Assembly (NCBI GenBank): GCA_963843685.1
Contig: CAWJLO010000010.1
Coordinates: 682,001-746,000, forward strand
DNA length: 64,000 nt
DNA from: DASQHL01 sp963843685
GTDB lineage: Bacteria > Chloroflexota > Dehalococcoidia > DSTF01 > JACRBR01
Direction: 5' to 3'
This document shows positions 8,015-17,127 of this stretch, one piece after another; position 1 is the first letter of the stretch, and every line of letters begins with the position of its first letter. The translations under genes were made by a program, and so were the position numbers. The notes beneath the pieces were generated by a model. It was not told the DNA's origin. It saw only the letters and a program-made list of their open reading frames with translations, and searched no databases.

Positions 8015-8908
8015 CGTACTCGATCGTGGCACGGGACCCGGCGACGGGCGCGATGGGCGTCGCGGTGCAGTCGCACTACTTCTCGGTGGGGTCCGTCGTT
8101 CCGTGGGCGGAGGCGGGCGTGGGGGCGGTGGCGACGCAGGCGTTCAGCGAGACGTCGTACGGGCCGCTGGGGCTGGAGCTGATGCGGGGCGGCAAGACGG
8201 CGCCGGAGGCGCTGCGGGCGCTCGTGGCGGGCGACGAGCGCGAGGCCGTGCGGCAGGTGGCGATGATCGACGCGCGCGGAAACGTGGCGGCGCACACGGG
8301 CGCGCGCTGCATCGCCCACGCGGGGCATCGCACCGGCGACAACGTGTCGGTGCAGGCGAACATGATGGAGCGCGACACCGTGCCGGACGCGATGCTGGCG
8401 GCGTACGCGTCGACGAGCGGCGACCTGGCCGACCGGATGCTGGCCGCGCTGGACGCGGCGGAGGCGGAGGGCGGGGACATCCGCGGGCGGCAGTCGGCGG
8501 CGATCCTCGTCGTGGGCGGCGACGCGGCGGGCAAGCCGTGGTGGTCGACGCGCGTGCTGGAGCTGCGCGTGGAGGACCACCCGGAGCCGCTTGTGGAGCT
8601 GCGCCGACTGGTGGGGCTGCGGCGGGCGTACATCGCGATGGACCTCGGCGAGGACACGCATGCTCTCGGGAGACGTCGAGGGCGGGCTGGCCGAGATGCA
8701 GCGGGCGTGCGAGCTGGCGCCGGACAACACCGAGGCGGCGTTCTGGTACGGGCTGGCGCTGGCGCGCACGCGGCCGGAGGACGCCCGCGCGATGCTGGCG
8801 AAGGCGCGCCGCGAGGAGCCCCGCTGGGCCGAGCTGTTGCGGCGGCTTCCGGCGGCGGGGCTATTTCCGGACGACGCGGCGCTGATCGAGCGGCTGCTGG
8901 CGGAGTGA
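8011..8908 (+). CDS. DUF1028 Ntn-hydrolase-like protein, frameshifted
   Basis: The first 220 residues match DUF1028, a predicted Ntn-hydrolase: TYSIVARDPATGAMGVAVQSHYF, GAVATQAFSETSYGPLGL, and RTGDNVSVQANMM. After about 8660 the frame shifts by one base. The continuation (GGLAEMQRACELAPDNTEAAFWYGLALA...) is a short TPR-like helical repeat ending at 8908, giving roughly 298 residues. Together they match the known long form of DUF1028 proteins with a C-terminal helical domain. GTG 8011 overlaps the SDR stop. The substrate of DUF1028 proteins is unknown. Confidence 0.8.
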
Positions 8909-9037
8909 CTCGGCGTATCGGTGTGTCAGTCCCGGCCGCGACCCTTCGCTTCGCGCAGGGACATCGGTGGCAGCCGGGGGCGAGCCCGGGCATCCTGCGC
9001 CCAACTGCGACGGCGCCATCGGTTGGTTAGCCGGCCG

Positions 9038-10189
9038 TCATTGCGTGTTCGTGAAGGGGCTTGTCGACGTACTTGCAGCGCCTATCGGGCCCGCGTTGTT
9101 GGCGGCGTCGATGGAGTAGTTGGTACTGCTGCCCTGGTTGACGTTCCCGAGCGAGATGTTGTGGATGATCGTGTTCTTCGATCCGCCAACGACGATGCCG
9201 ATGCCGGTGTTTGTGAGCGTCGTGTTTTCGTCGACCGTGTTGAACGTGCCGACCACCTGTATCCCGGGGCCGTTCGTCTCCGTCACATGGTTGCGGGAGA
9301 TCTCGTTGTTCTGCGTCTGTACGTAGATACCGCTCGCGAGGCCGTTAGATCCGGCCGATTCAACGGTGTTCTCTGTAATCGTCGACTCGCCGGAGCCGGA
9401 GACAGACGCCACACGTATGCCGTCTGACCCGGTCTGGGTCACGCTGTTGTTGCGCACGTTGGAGTTGAACGCGACCGTAATGCCGTAGTTCCCGCCGTAG
9501 ACCGCGCATCCATCGACGATCGACGCGCGGACGTCGATCCCTACAGGGTTACCGTAAGCTGTGCAGTCATGTAGCGCGGAGCCATTAGTCAGGGCGAACC
9601 CGGTTACCGAATTGTTCTTCGCTTCGCAGTTGCTCACGGTGACGCCGCCGAACGCTTCAACGCCAACATTCGTGTTGAAATCCGCGCTACAGTTGGTCAA
9701 CGTCCCGTTCTTCACGATGATGCCGACATTATTGCCGTAGGCCTGAAGATCCTCGGCGATGATGGCGTTGGCGCCATCCAGCTCGAATCCGTATTGCGTC
9801 CAGCCGTGGGCCCCGCCGTTGCGCACCGTGATCGAATGCCAAAGATCCCCGCCGAACTGGGGCGCAAAGTAGACGGCCTCGTTCCCGACGCCGTTGCCCT
9901 CCAGCATGAAGCCGCCGAGATCGAGCGTTACGTCGTTTGCGTTGATCGTGATGCCAACGCCGCTTGTCGGCATTGTGAGGTTGCCGGTGAGATAGTAGTT
10001 GCCCGGCTGGTTGATGGTGTACGGGAGGCTGGTGATCGGCGTGCCGGGCCGGAGCACGCCAGCCGTCGACCCGGGTGCGGCGGGCGGATCGAGCGGGCCC
10101 GCGCGGACGATCCCGGCGACCGCGGCGAGCGCGACGAGGCTCACGACGGCGGCAAGCACCCAACCGAGGCGATTGAAGACGTTCTGCAC
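9038..10189 (-). CDS. Secreted right-handed beta-helix repeat protein
   Basis: 383 residues starting with a clear signal peptide (hydrophobic core VLAAVVSLVALAAVAGIV, then RAGPLD). The mature part has TPITSLPYTINQPGNYYLTGNL and then many short beta-helix coils such as ITVRNGGAHGW, NNVGIIVKNGTLTNC and NTVDENTTLTNTGIGI, the parallel beta-helix (PbH1/NosD-like) pattern. Such proteins are extracellular carbohydrate-active enzymes, adhesins or structural proteins; no catalytic residues can be assigned. GAAGGAGGGG precedes the start. It stands alone, convergent with the DUF1028 gene. Confidence 0.8.
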   Translation of the reverse strand: MQNVFNRLGWVLAAVVSLVALAAVAGIVRAGPLDPPAAPGSTAGVLRPGTPITSLPYTINQPGNYYLTGNLTMPTSGVGITINANDVTLDLGGFMLEGNGVGNEAVYFAPQFGGDLWHSITVRNGGAHGWTQYGFELDGANAIIAEDLQAYGNNVGIIVKNGTLTNCSADFNTNVGVEAFGGVTVSNCEAKNNSVTGFALTNGSALHDCTAYGNPVGIDVRASIVDGCAVYGGNYGITVAFNSNVRNNSVTQTGSDGIRVASVSGSGESTITENTVESAGSNGLASGIYVQTQNNEISRNHVTETNGPGIQVVGTFNTVDENTTLTNTGIGIVVGGSKNTIIHNISLGNVNQGSSTNYSIDAANNAGPIGAASTSTSPFTNTQ

Positions 10190-10398
10190 GGCCCCTCCTT
10201 CTGCGAGGCGTTTATCCTACCCGGGCCATGGCGAGTTGGGATTGATAAAATCCAATCTTTCGACGAGGAAGTGGACGCGTCAAGTTCGCCCGCGCCAGAG
10301 CGACCGTCGTGTCGGCCGCGAGCATCGTTCACGCGCCGGCGAGACCCCTAGCTTCGATCAATCCCCGCCCTTGCGGACAAAGGACTAACGACCCGCAC
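10190..10398. other. Intergenic region before the beta-helix gene
   Basis: About 210 bases between two leftward genes. It includes a locally AT-richer stretch (10236-10262) that probably carries the promoter of the beta-helix gene. No other feature was recognised. Confidence 0.35.
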
Positions 10399-11193
10399 CT
10401 ACATCCCCGTGTACTTCGCGTCGCGCTTCTCGCGGAAGGCGCGGACGCCCTCGCGCGAGTCCTCGGTGGAGCCGGCGAGGCGGCGCATCGCTTCGCCCAT
10501 GCGGAGCGCCTCGGCGAAGGGGAGGGCCTGCGAGCGGACGGCCATCTCCTTCGTGGCGGCCATGGCCTGCGGGGCGTTGCGGGCGAGGCGCTCGGCCCAG
10601 CGCATCGCTTCCGCCATGAGGTCGTCGTGGGGGACGACCTTGTTGACGAGGCCCATGTCGTAGGCGCGGGCGGCGTCGACGCGATCGCCCATCAGGAGCA
10701 GCTCGAGCGCGGCGCCGAGGCCGACGACGCGGGGGGCGCGGATGGCGCCGGCGATCGTCGGCACGCCGATCTGCACCTCGGGGAACATGAACGTCGCGCG
10801 GTCGGAGGCGATGCGGAGGTCGCAGGCAAGGGCGAGCGTGAGCCCCTCGCCGATGCAGTAGCCGTTGACGGCGCAGATCGTCGGCTTCCAGACCTCGAGG
10901 CCGCCCTGGAGGTCCCAATCGAAGCGGGTCTCCCACATGTGGCGGCCGGGGCCATGCGGGTGCGGGCGCGTCGACTCCTGCTGCGCTCCCCAACCGCGGA
11001 CGTCGGCGCCGGCGGAGAAGGCGCGGTCGCCGGCGCCGGTGACGATGGCGACGAACAGCTCCGGGTCGTCGCGGAAGGCGACCCAGGCGTCGTGCAGCTC
11101 GACGTGCATCGCGCGGTCGAAGGTGTTCAGCGCATCGGGTCGGTCCAACGTGATCAGCGCGATGCGGCCCTGCGGTTCGTATCGGACGGCCAT
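10399..11193 (-). CDS. Enoyl-CoA hydratase/isomerase family protein
   Basis: A 264-residue crotonase-fold protein. It has ITLDRPDALNTFD, the oxyanion-hole block FSAGADVRGW (residues about 61-70), the second block KPTICAVNGYCIGEGLTLALACDLRIAS, and a C-terminal FREKRDAKYTGM. The catalytic Glu position reads GEGLTLALACD/PEVQIG, as in hydratase-like members. ATG 11193 follows GGGAGG on the minus strand; a longer frame to 11262 lacks support. It probably acts in acyl-CoA beta-oxidation, although the exact acyl-CoA is unknown. Confidence 0.88.
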   Translation of the reverse strand: MAVRYEPQGRIALITLDRPDALNTFDRAMHVELHDAWVAFRDDPELFVAIVTGAGDRAFSAGADVRGWGAQQESTRPHPHGPGRHMWETRFDWDLQGGLEVWKPTICAVNGYCIGEGLTLALACDLRIASDRATFMFPEVQIGVPTIAGAIRAPRVVGLGAALELLLMGDRVDAARAYDMGLVNKVVPHDDLMAEAMRWAERLARNAPQAMAATKEMAVRSQALPFAEALRMGEAMRRLAGSTEDSREGVRAFREKRDAKYTGM

Positions 11194-11315
11194 GATTCGC
11201 CTCCCTGTGCGGCCCACGCCGCTGCGCCCACGAGTGCGGGCACGGCGGTGTGGGTACTCCAATCGCGGGCCACGATCATACGCCGCGGGCCGGGCTATGG
11301 GCTACACTCGGCCTC

Positions 11316-11762
11316 ATGTACGCGTTCGACACGAGTGTTGAGATCGCGGCGCCGCCGGAGCGGGTGTGGCGCGCGCTGTGCGACCCGGCGGAGGTGGTGC
11401 GGTGGGATACGGGCGTCGCGGAGGCGCTCGACGCGCCAGCCAACTACCCGCAGCCGGGGCAGCACGTGCGCTGGCGTTACACGAACGGGCCGTTCCGGCT
11501 GCTGCACGACCGGCCGCGCGACGTCGTGGAGAACAAGAAGCTGCGGTCGATGCTGGCGGTGGGGCCGCTGCGGTTCGACGAGACGTACACGCTGGAGGCG
11601 CGCGACGGCGGCGGGCACACGCTGCTGACGGCGGCGATGCTGGTGTGGGTGCCGGTGCCGGTGGTCGGGCTGGTGGTCGAGCGGGCGTACACGGGATCGG
11701 CGAAGACGACGGTGGCGGCGTCGCTGCGGGCGATCAAGCGGTGGTGTGAGGGCGACGGTTAG
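11316..11762 (+). CDS. SRPBCC (START-like) domain protein
   Basis: 148 residues with the SRPBCC/polyketide-cyclase-like pattern: FDTSVEIAAPPERVWRALCDPAEVVRWD at the N-terminus and a C-terminal amphipathic helix TVAASLRAIKRWCEG. The fold binds hydrophobic ligands; the ligand is unknown. TACACT at 11303-11308 lies 7 bases before ATG 11316 with no Shine-Dalgarno, so the transcript is probably leaderless. It is convergent with, and overlaps by a few bases, the D-threonine-aldolase-like gene. Confidence 0.75.
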   Translation: MYAFDTSVEIAAPPERVWRALCDPAEVVRWDTGVAEALDAPANYPQPGQHVRWRYTNGPFRLLHDRPRDVVENKKLRSMLAVGPLRFDETYTLEARDGGGHTLLTAAMLVWVPVPVVGLVVERAYTGSAKTTVAASLRAIKRWCEGDG

Positions 11763-12844
11763 CCGCGTTGCTCCGGATAGCCGCGGGCGGTAATGGGCCA
11801 GATCTCGACGACGTCGTCGCCGTCGCAGGCGTACATGACGTCGTGGAGGTTGATGGTGGGGTCGATGTGCGAGGGCCAGAGCTCGATGGGGTCGCCGACG
11901 GCGATCGGGCAGTCCGCGGGGAGGGCGATGGTGGCGTGCTCGTCGCTGAGGAAGAGGACGGTGGCGCCGTCGATGCCCTTGACCGCCGGGTTGCCGTGAT
12001 CCTCCGAGCATGACTTGTGGCCGTTGTCGGCGGCGCACTGCTCCGGTCGCGGGCGGCTGAGCACGGTGCCCATGACGGTGAACGCCTGCTCGAACGGGAT
12101 ATCGAGCGCGGCGTAGGCGGTGTCCATCAGCACGTACGAGCCGGCCTGGATCTCCGTGATGCCCTCCATCGATCCGGTGATGTCGTAGGTGCCGGTGCCG
12201 CCGCCGCTGACGATGTCGCAGCGCAGTCCTGACTCGCGCACCATGCGGGCCGTCGACAGCAGGCGGTCCATCGCCTTCGCCGCCTTGGCCTCGCGGTCCG
12301 TGCGATCGGCGATGCCGACGACGTGGCCCTCGTAGCCCATGAGGCCGCGGAGGACGACGCCGTCGGTCGCGTCGACGCGCTTCGCGAGGGCGAGGGCGGG
12401 CTCGCCGGGGGCGACGCCGCAGCGGGGGAGGCCGACGTTGACGTCGACGAGCACGCCGATCTCGACGCCCGTCATGCGCGCGGCGAGGGCGAGGTCGTTG
12501 AGGCCGTACTCGGTGTCGACGGCGACGATCATGCTCGCCTGGGCGGCGAGTTTCGCGACGCGGGCGGCCTTGCCGGGGCCGACGACCTCGTTGGCGATGA
12601 GGATCTCGTCGGTGAGCTTCTCGCGGACGACGACCTCGGCCTCGCCGACGGTGGCGCAGGTGAGGCCCGTGCAGGAGCCGGCGGCGAGCTGGCGGCGGGC
12701 GATGGCGGGCGTCTTGTGGGCCTTGAAGTGCGGGCGGAGCTTGCAGGTGCGGCCGGCGTAGTACGCGGCCATGCGGTCGATGTTGCGCTGCATCGCGGAC
12801 AGGTCGACGACGAGTGCGGGGGTGGGGATCTCGTGCTTCTTCAC
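11759..12844 (-). CDS. D-threonine aldolase-like / DSD1 family PLP enzyme
   Basis: 361 residues of the fold-III PLP family that includes D-threonine aldolase and D-serine dehydratase. The PLP lysine lies in RPHFKAHKTP (about residue 46), followed by the phosphate-binding SGGGTGTYD block and a C-terminal metal-binding region SHIDPTINLHDVMY. The enzyme should cleave or dehydrate D-3-hydroxy amino acids in the cytoplasm. GTG 12844 has GGAGG seven bases upstream. There is no linked operon partner. Confidence 0.85.
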   Translation of the reverse strand: MKKHEIPTPALVVDLSAMQRNIDRMAAYYAGRTCKLRPHFKAHKTPAIARRQLAAGSCTGLTCATVGEAEVVVREKLTDEILIANEVVGPGKAARVAKLAAQASMIVAVDTEYGLNDLALAARMTGVEIGVLVDVNVGLPRCGVAPGEPALALAKRVDATDGVVLRGLMGYEGHVVGIADRTDREAKAAKAMDRLLSTARMVRESGLRCDIVSGGGTGTYDITGSMEGITEIQAGSYVLMDTAYAALDIPFEQAFTVMGTVLSRPRPEQCAADNGHKSCSEDHGNPAVKGIDGATVLFLSDEHATIALPADCPIAVGDPIELWPSHIDPTINLHDVMYACDGDDVVEIWPITARGYPEQRG

Positions 12845-12967
12845 TTCGCGGCCTCCGATCGGGCTCCCTTTGTGGTGAATCTAGCAGGGCGGGGCGCTAC
12901 GGTCGCCCGTCGCGCCGTCCGCGCTTCATCGCTAGCCCGCCGTCGGGAGGGCCGATACCCTGCCTAC

Positions 12968-13606
12968 GTGAACGAGCAATCTCAACCAGGGCGCAGACGG
13001 CGACGACGCGGCGGGCGGGGCGGGCAGAACAGGCCGCCGTCGGGGCAACAGCCGTCGACTGAGGGCGGCGCGCCTCAGCAGCCGCCGCCGGGACCGCCAG
13101 GCCCGTCCGGGCAGGCACCGGCGGGGCCGTCGGGGCGACCGGCACGACGGGACAATCGAGGGACGCCGCGGGGCGACCGCGAGCGCACGCCGTCGGGGCC
13201 GCCGCCGGGGCCGCCAGGCAGCGGGCGCGATGGCGGGCGCATCCAACGGGCGCCGTCGGCCGGGCGGCAGCGCGGTGAGCGCGACCGCGGTCCCCGCGAC
13301 GGACGCGGGGGTGGCGACCGGGGCGGGCGCGAGAACCGGGGCGGGCAGCGCGACCGCGGGCCGCGGACGATGGAGGTACCGGTCCCGCAGGACGAGCGCT
13401 CGATCGAGCTGGGGGCGCGGTTCAAGGAGGCGCAGGTGGCCATCCGGGACGCGCGGAAGGCGCTCGACAAGCGCAAGGCGGAGTTCGGCGACGAGCCGGA
13501 GTGGATGGTCGAGCAGCTCCAGCAGGCCGAGAAGCAGTTCGAGGTGGTCGCTTCGGAGTGGGTGGAGCACCTGGAGACGACGGGCCGCAAGGTCGTCCGC
13601 CGCTGA
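12968..13606 (+). CDS. Arg/Gly/Pro-rich protein with C-terminal helical domain
   Basis: 212 residues from GTG 12968. Residues 1-135 are disordered, rich in RGG-like, PPG and Gly-Arg-Asp repeats (for example RRRRRGGRGG, GGDRGGRENRGGQRDRG) and strongly basic. The last 75 residues (from TMEVPVPQDERSIELGARF) form a compact helical domain rich in Glu and Lys. TACCCT at 12956-12961 lies 6 bases before GTG, supporting a leaderless start. The RGG-like composition suggests RNA binding or condensate formation, an inference. The domain is not recognised. Confidence 0.65.
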   Translation: MNEQSQPGRRRRRRGGRGGQNRPPSGQQPSTEGGAPQQPPPGPPGPSGQAPAGPSGRPARRDNRGTPRGDRERTPSGPPPGPPGSGRDGGRIQRAPSAGRQRGERDRGPRDGRGGGDRGGRENRGGQRDRGPRTMEVPVPQDERSIELGARFKEAQVAIRDARKALDKRKAEFGDEPEWMVEQLQQAEKQFEVVASEWVEHLETTGRKVVRR

Positions 13607-13694
13607 CCGAGTACTAAGCTGGCGTCCGCCGTCACACGCTCGCCCGTATTGCCGATAGGGTGTATCGTAGGCGACCCGACGGGAGGTGGGACGG

Positions 13695-15260
13695 ATGGTG
13701 TTCAAGAGCCCGTGGCACAGCCTGGCGCCGTACGCGCCGATGAGCGTGCCGGAGCTGATCGAGGCCACGGTGCGGCGCCTGCCGGACAAGCCGGCGCTGA
13801 TGACGCCGGAGGGCGTCTCCTACACGTTCGCGGAGTTCTGGGCGGCCGTCCGCGGCATGGCGAAGGGGCTGCAGGATCTCGGCCTGCGGAAGGGCGAGTC
13901 GGTCGGCATCTACGCGCCGAACTCGATCGAGTACGCGGTTGCGCTGCACGGCGCGATCATGGCGGGCGCCATCGTCACGACGCTGAACCCGCTGTACCGC
14001 GAGCGTGAGGTCGAGCACCAGCTCCACGATGCGGGATCGAAGATCGTCTTCACGCTGAGCGCGCTGGTGCCCGTCGTCGACGAAGCGAAGGCGCACCTGC
14101 CGAAGCTCGAGCGGGTGATCGAGCTGGAGGGCGTGTGGGACATGGCGAAGGGCGCGAGCGGCGACCCGGCGCCGGTGGCCATCGACCCGCTGAAGGACAT
14201 CGCCGTACTGCCGTACTCAAGCGGCACGACGGGACTGCCGAAGGGCGTGATGCTCAGCCATCAGAACCTGACGGCGAACATCCGCCAGACGATCGCGCTC
14301 GGGATGACGACGGAGAGCGCGGTCGTGCTGGACTTCCTGCCCTTCTATCACATCTACGGGATGATGGTGCTGCTGAACTCCGGGCTGGCGACGGGCGCGA
14401 CGCAGATCATCCTGCCGCGCTTCGACCCGGAGGCGGCGCTGAGCATCATCCAGGAGCACAACGTGACGGACCTGTACTGCGTGCCGCCGGTGGTGCTGGC
14501 GCTGGTGCACATGCCGCGGCTCGAAGAGTTCGACCTGTCATCGCTGCGGTTCCTGATGTCGGGGGCGGCGCCGCTGCCGGCAGAGGTGGGGCGACAGGCG
14601 GGAGAGAAACTGAAGTGCATCGTGATGGAGGGCTATGGCATGACCGAGGCCAGCCCGATCACGAACGTGAACCCGCTGGCGTCGCCGCGCGCGGGGACGG
14701 TGGGTCCGCCGGTCGCCGACACGATCGAGAAGGTGGTGAGCCTGGATGACGGGCGAGAGCTGCCGGTCGGCGAGATCGGCGAGCTGCTGGTGTACGGGCC
14801 ACAGGTGATGCTGGGGTACTGGAACAACCCGGCGGCGACGGCGGAGACGCTGACGTCGGACGGGTGGCTGCGGACGGGCGACATCGTCTCGGCCGACGCC
14901 GACGGCTACGTGAAGGTGCACGACCGCAAGAAAGAGATGATCAAGTACAAGGGGTACCAGGTGGCGCCGGCGGAGCTGGAGTCGGTGCTGATGGAGCACC
15001 CGGGCGTGCGCGACGCAGCGGTGATCCCGAAGGCGGACGAGGAGGCGGGCGAGGTGCCGAAGGCGTTCGTCGTGGCGCGCGAGCCGGGGCTGGACCTGAA
15101 TGGCGTGCTGGCGTTCGTCGCGGAGAAGGTGGCGCCGTACAAGAAGATCCGCGACATCGAGATCGTGGAGTCGATCCCGAAGAACCCGTCGGGGAAGATC
15201 CTGCGGCGCCAGCTCATCGACCAGGAGCGGGCGAAGGTGGGCGACGGTCATCGGGGATAG
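13695..15260 (+). CDS. Long-chain acyl-CoA / 4-coumarate-CoA ligase-like AMP-binding enzyme
   Basis: 521-residue ANL-superfamily adenylating enzyme that activates a carboxylic acid to its CoA thioester. Motifs in order are YSSGTTGLPKGVMLSH (P-loop, about residues 176-191), GYGMTEASP, GWLRTGDIV, DRKKEMIKYKGYQVAPAELE and the C-terminal catalytic Lys in NPSGKILRR. The A5 motif GYGMTE is typical of 4-coumarate and medium/long-chain ligases. ATG 13695 is preceded by GGGAGG. An enoyl-CoA hydratase gene follows within 60 bases, so the two probably form one acyl-CoA catabolic operon. Confidence 0.9.
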   Translation: MVFKSPWHSLAPYAPMSVPELIEATVRRLPDKPALMTPEGVSYTFAEFWAAVRGMAKGLQDLGLRKGESVGIYAPNSIEYAVALHGAIMAGAIVTTLNPLYREREVEHQLHDAGSKIVFTLSALVPVVDEAKAHLPKLERVIELEGVWDMAKGASGDPAPVAIDPLKDIAVLPYSSGTTGLPKGVMLSHQNLTANIRQTIALGMTTESAVVLDFLPFYHIYGMMVLLNSGLATGATQIILPRFDPEAALSIIQEHNVTDLYCVPPVVLALVHMPRLEEFDLSSLRFLMSGAAPLPAEVGRQAGEKLKCIVMEGYGMTEASPITNVNPLASPRAGTVGPPVADTIEKVVSLDDGRELPVGEIGELLVYGPQVMLGYWNNPAATAETLTSDGWLRTGDIVSADADGYVKVHDRKKEMIKYKGYQVAPAELESVLMEHPGVRDAAVIPKADEEAGEVPKAFVVAREPGLDLNGVLAFVAEKVAPYKKIRDIEIVESIPKNPSGKILRRQLIDQERAKVGDGHRG

Positions 15261-15316
15261 GGGATAGTGCGTCGGCCGTTGTGAGCGGCCGTCGCTGTAG
15301 CAAATGGCGGTGAGTG

Positions 15317-16153
15317 ATGTCTGACGTACTGATCGAGAAGCGGGACGACGGCGTGGCGCTGATCACGCTGAACCGGCCGGAGAGCCTGAACGCGATGGGC
15401 GGGCAGCTGATGCCGCTGCTGGCGGAGTACCTCGCGGACTGCGCCGGGGACCGCAGCGTGCGGGCGGTGGTGCTGACGGGGGCCGGGCGGGCGTTCTGCG
15501 CCGGCGGCGACGTGAAGGGGATGGCTGCGGGGCGCGACACGATCCTCAACGGCGCGGCGGGCGAAGCGGCGCAACGGTCGCCGGCGGCGATCTTCGCGCG
15601 CGGCGTCGAGGGGCTGCGAGACTCGCAGCGGCGGACGAGCGGCGTGCTGCACACGATGCCGAAGCCGACGATCGCGATGGTCAACGGCCACGCGGTCGGC
15701 GCGGGGTTGAGCCTGGCGCTCGCGTGCGACATCCGGATCGCGTCGGACCGGGCGAAGCTGGGGACGATCTTCCGGAACGTCGGATTCAGCGGCGACTTCG
15801 GCGGGTCGTACTTCCTGCCGCGGCTCGTCGGCAACGGGAAAGCGCGCGAGCTGTACTTCACCGGCGAGATGGTGGAGGCGGAGGAGGCGTACCGCATCGG
15901 GATGGTGAACCGCGTGGTGGCGCACGACGACCTGGCGAAAGAGACGCTGGAGTTCGCGGCGAAGCTTGCGTCGGGGCCGACGCTGGCGTACGGGCGGATG
16001 AAGGAGAATCTCAACCGGGCGGAGTCGTGCGACATGCTGACGGCGCTGGACGCCGAGGCGCTGAACATGAACCTGTCGAGCCAGACGAACGATCACCGGG
16101 AGGCGGCGAAGGCGTTCGTCGAGAAGCGCCAGCCGTCGTTCACGGGGAACTGA
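15317..16153 (+). CDS. Enoyl-CoA hydratase/isomerase
   Basis: A 278-residue crotonase-family enzyme. It shows ITLNRPESLNAMG, the oxyanion block FCAGGDVKGM (about residues 59-68), KPTIAMVNGHAVGAGLSLALACDIRIAS, and the C-terminal FVEKRQPSFTGN. NVGFSGDFGGSYFLPRLVG is typical of PaaB/PaaG-like isomerases of phenylacetate or fatty-acid catabolism. GTG 15314 is a possible alternative start one codon earlier. It is downstream of the acyl-CoA ligase and probably co-transcribed. Confidence 0.9.
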   Translation: MSDVLIEKRDDGVALITLNRPESLNAMGGQLMPLLAEYLADCAGDRSVRAVVLTGAGRAFCAGGDVKGMAAGRDTILNGAAGEAAQRSPAAIFARGVEGLRDSQRRTSGVLHTMPKPTIAMVNGHAVGAGLSLALACDIRIASDRAKLGTIFRNVGFSGDFGGSYFLPRLVGNGKARELYFTGEMVEAEEAYRIGMVNRVVAHDDLAKETLEFAAKLASGPTLAYGRMKENLNRAESCDMLTALDAEALNMNLSSQTNDHREAAKAFVEKRQPSFTGN

Positions 16154-16177
16154 TCGAGACGAGCGAAACGCGAAGAC

Positions 16178-16196
16178 GGCCCGCCGAGCGCGGGCC
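16178..16196. terminator. Intrinsic terminator between convergent genes
   Basis: A 7-bp GC stem (GGCCCGC / GCGGGCC) followed by TTCTTTG lies after the hydratase gene and before the stop of the leftward GreA gene. Confidence 0.7.
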
Positions 16197-16219
16197 TTCT
16201 TTGTGTGCGACGGTGTTCG

Positions 16220-17044
16220 TCAGGCGGACTTGGCGGACTTGATGGCTTCGATGCGGACGCGGAAGGTGCCGGAGGGCGCCTCGACCTCCACCTCTTCGCC
16301 GGCATGGCGCTGGTAGACGGCCTTGCCGACTGGCGAGGCGATGGAGATCTTCCCCTGGCCTGAGCGCACCTCGTCGGAGTTGACGAGGGTGTAGCTCTTC
16401 TCTGATCCGGTGCGGAGGTCCTTGATCGTGACAACGTCGCCGATCTGGGAGACGTCGCCGGGGGTCGGGCCGGCCTGATCGAGGATGACGGCGCGACGCA
16501 GGGTGGCGTCGATCTCGCGGATGCGGGCTTCGAGGTGCGCCTGCTCGTTGCGGGCGGCGTCGAGCGGGGCGTTCTCGCGGAAGTCCTTATCGGCCATAGC
16601 GCGGGCGAGGTCGGCCTGGATGGTCGGGCGGCGCTCCTTGAGCTGCTCGAACTCGGCCTCGAGCGCTTCGTGTCCTTCGCGGGTGAGGTAGATGGGCTGC
16701 TGGACTTCGATCTGTGAGCTGCTGCTCGACTTCGCGGCCTTGCGCACGCGGAGGTGCGTGCCGAGGTTCTCGGTCGTCACGCCGCGGTCCTTCGACCACT
16801 TGAGAAACGCGCGGACGTGGTCCGCGCGTTTTGCCGCATCAGCGACGGTCGGGGGAAAGTTCTCGGCGTACTGGGCGATCTCGTGACCGCGCATGCTGGA
16901 CAGGTCGCGATCGGGGCCGGCCCAGCGGACGAACTTCAGCACCTCGGGTTGCGCTCCCTGTCGCGCCGCCGGCTTCAGTGATGCCATGTACGCGTGCGCG
17001 AGATCCTGCAGCGTCGATGTTTCCGTGGTGGTGTCGCCCGCCAT
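16220..17044 (-). CDS. GreA/GreB transcription elongation factor with extra N-terminal domain
   Basis: 274 residues, against about 158 for standard GreA. Residues from about 125 onward are a full Gre factor: coiled coil PIYLTREGHEALEAEFEQL, tip DFRENAPLDAARNEQ with the acidic Asp and Glu that enter the RNA polymerase secondary channel, then the FKBP-like C-terminal domain. The first 110 residues are an added helical domain (LQDLAHAYMASLK...HVRAFLKWSKDRGVT) resembling the SAM-like core-binding domain of tyrosine recombinases, with no catalytic domain. GAGGG precedes ATG 17044 at a rather long spacing. The transcript-cleavage role is well supported; the fusion's function is unknown. Confidence 0.85.
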   Translation of the reverse strand: MAGDTTTETSTLQDLAHAYMASLKPAARQGAQPEVLKFVRWAGPDRDLSSMRGHEIAQYAENFPPTVADAAKRADHVRAFLKWSKDRGVTTENLGTHLRVRKAAKSSSSSQIEVQQPIYLTREGHEALEAEFEQLKERRPTIQADLARAMADKDFRENAPLDAARNEQAHLEARIREIDATLRRAVILDQAGPTPGDVSQIGDVVTIKDLRTGSEKSYTLVNSDEVRSGQGKISIASPVGKAVYQRHAGEEVEVEAPSGTFRVRIEAIKSAKSA

Positions 17045-17127
17045 AACCGTGTCAACCCTCCTGACAGCACCTTGATTGTAGGCGTGAGGCGGAGAGCGCG
17101 TCAAACGACGGTTGCTATGCTCCACGA

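Noticed and set aside
12323..12967. Long upstream extension of the Arg/Gly/Pro-rich protein
   Set aside because: It is antisense to the D-threonine-aldolase-like gene with that gene's codon pattern on the other strand.
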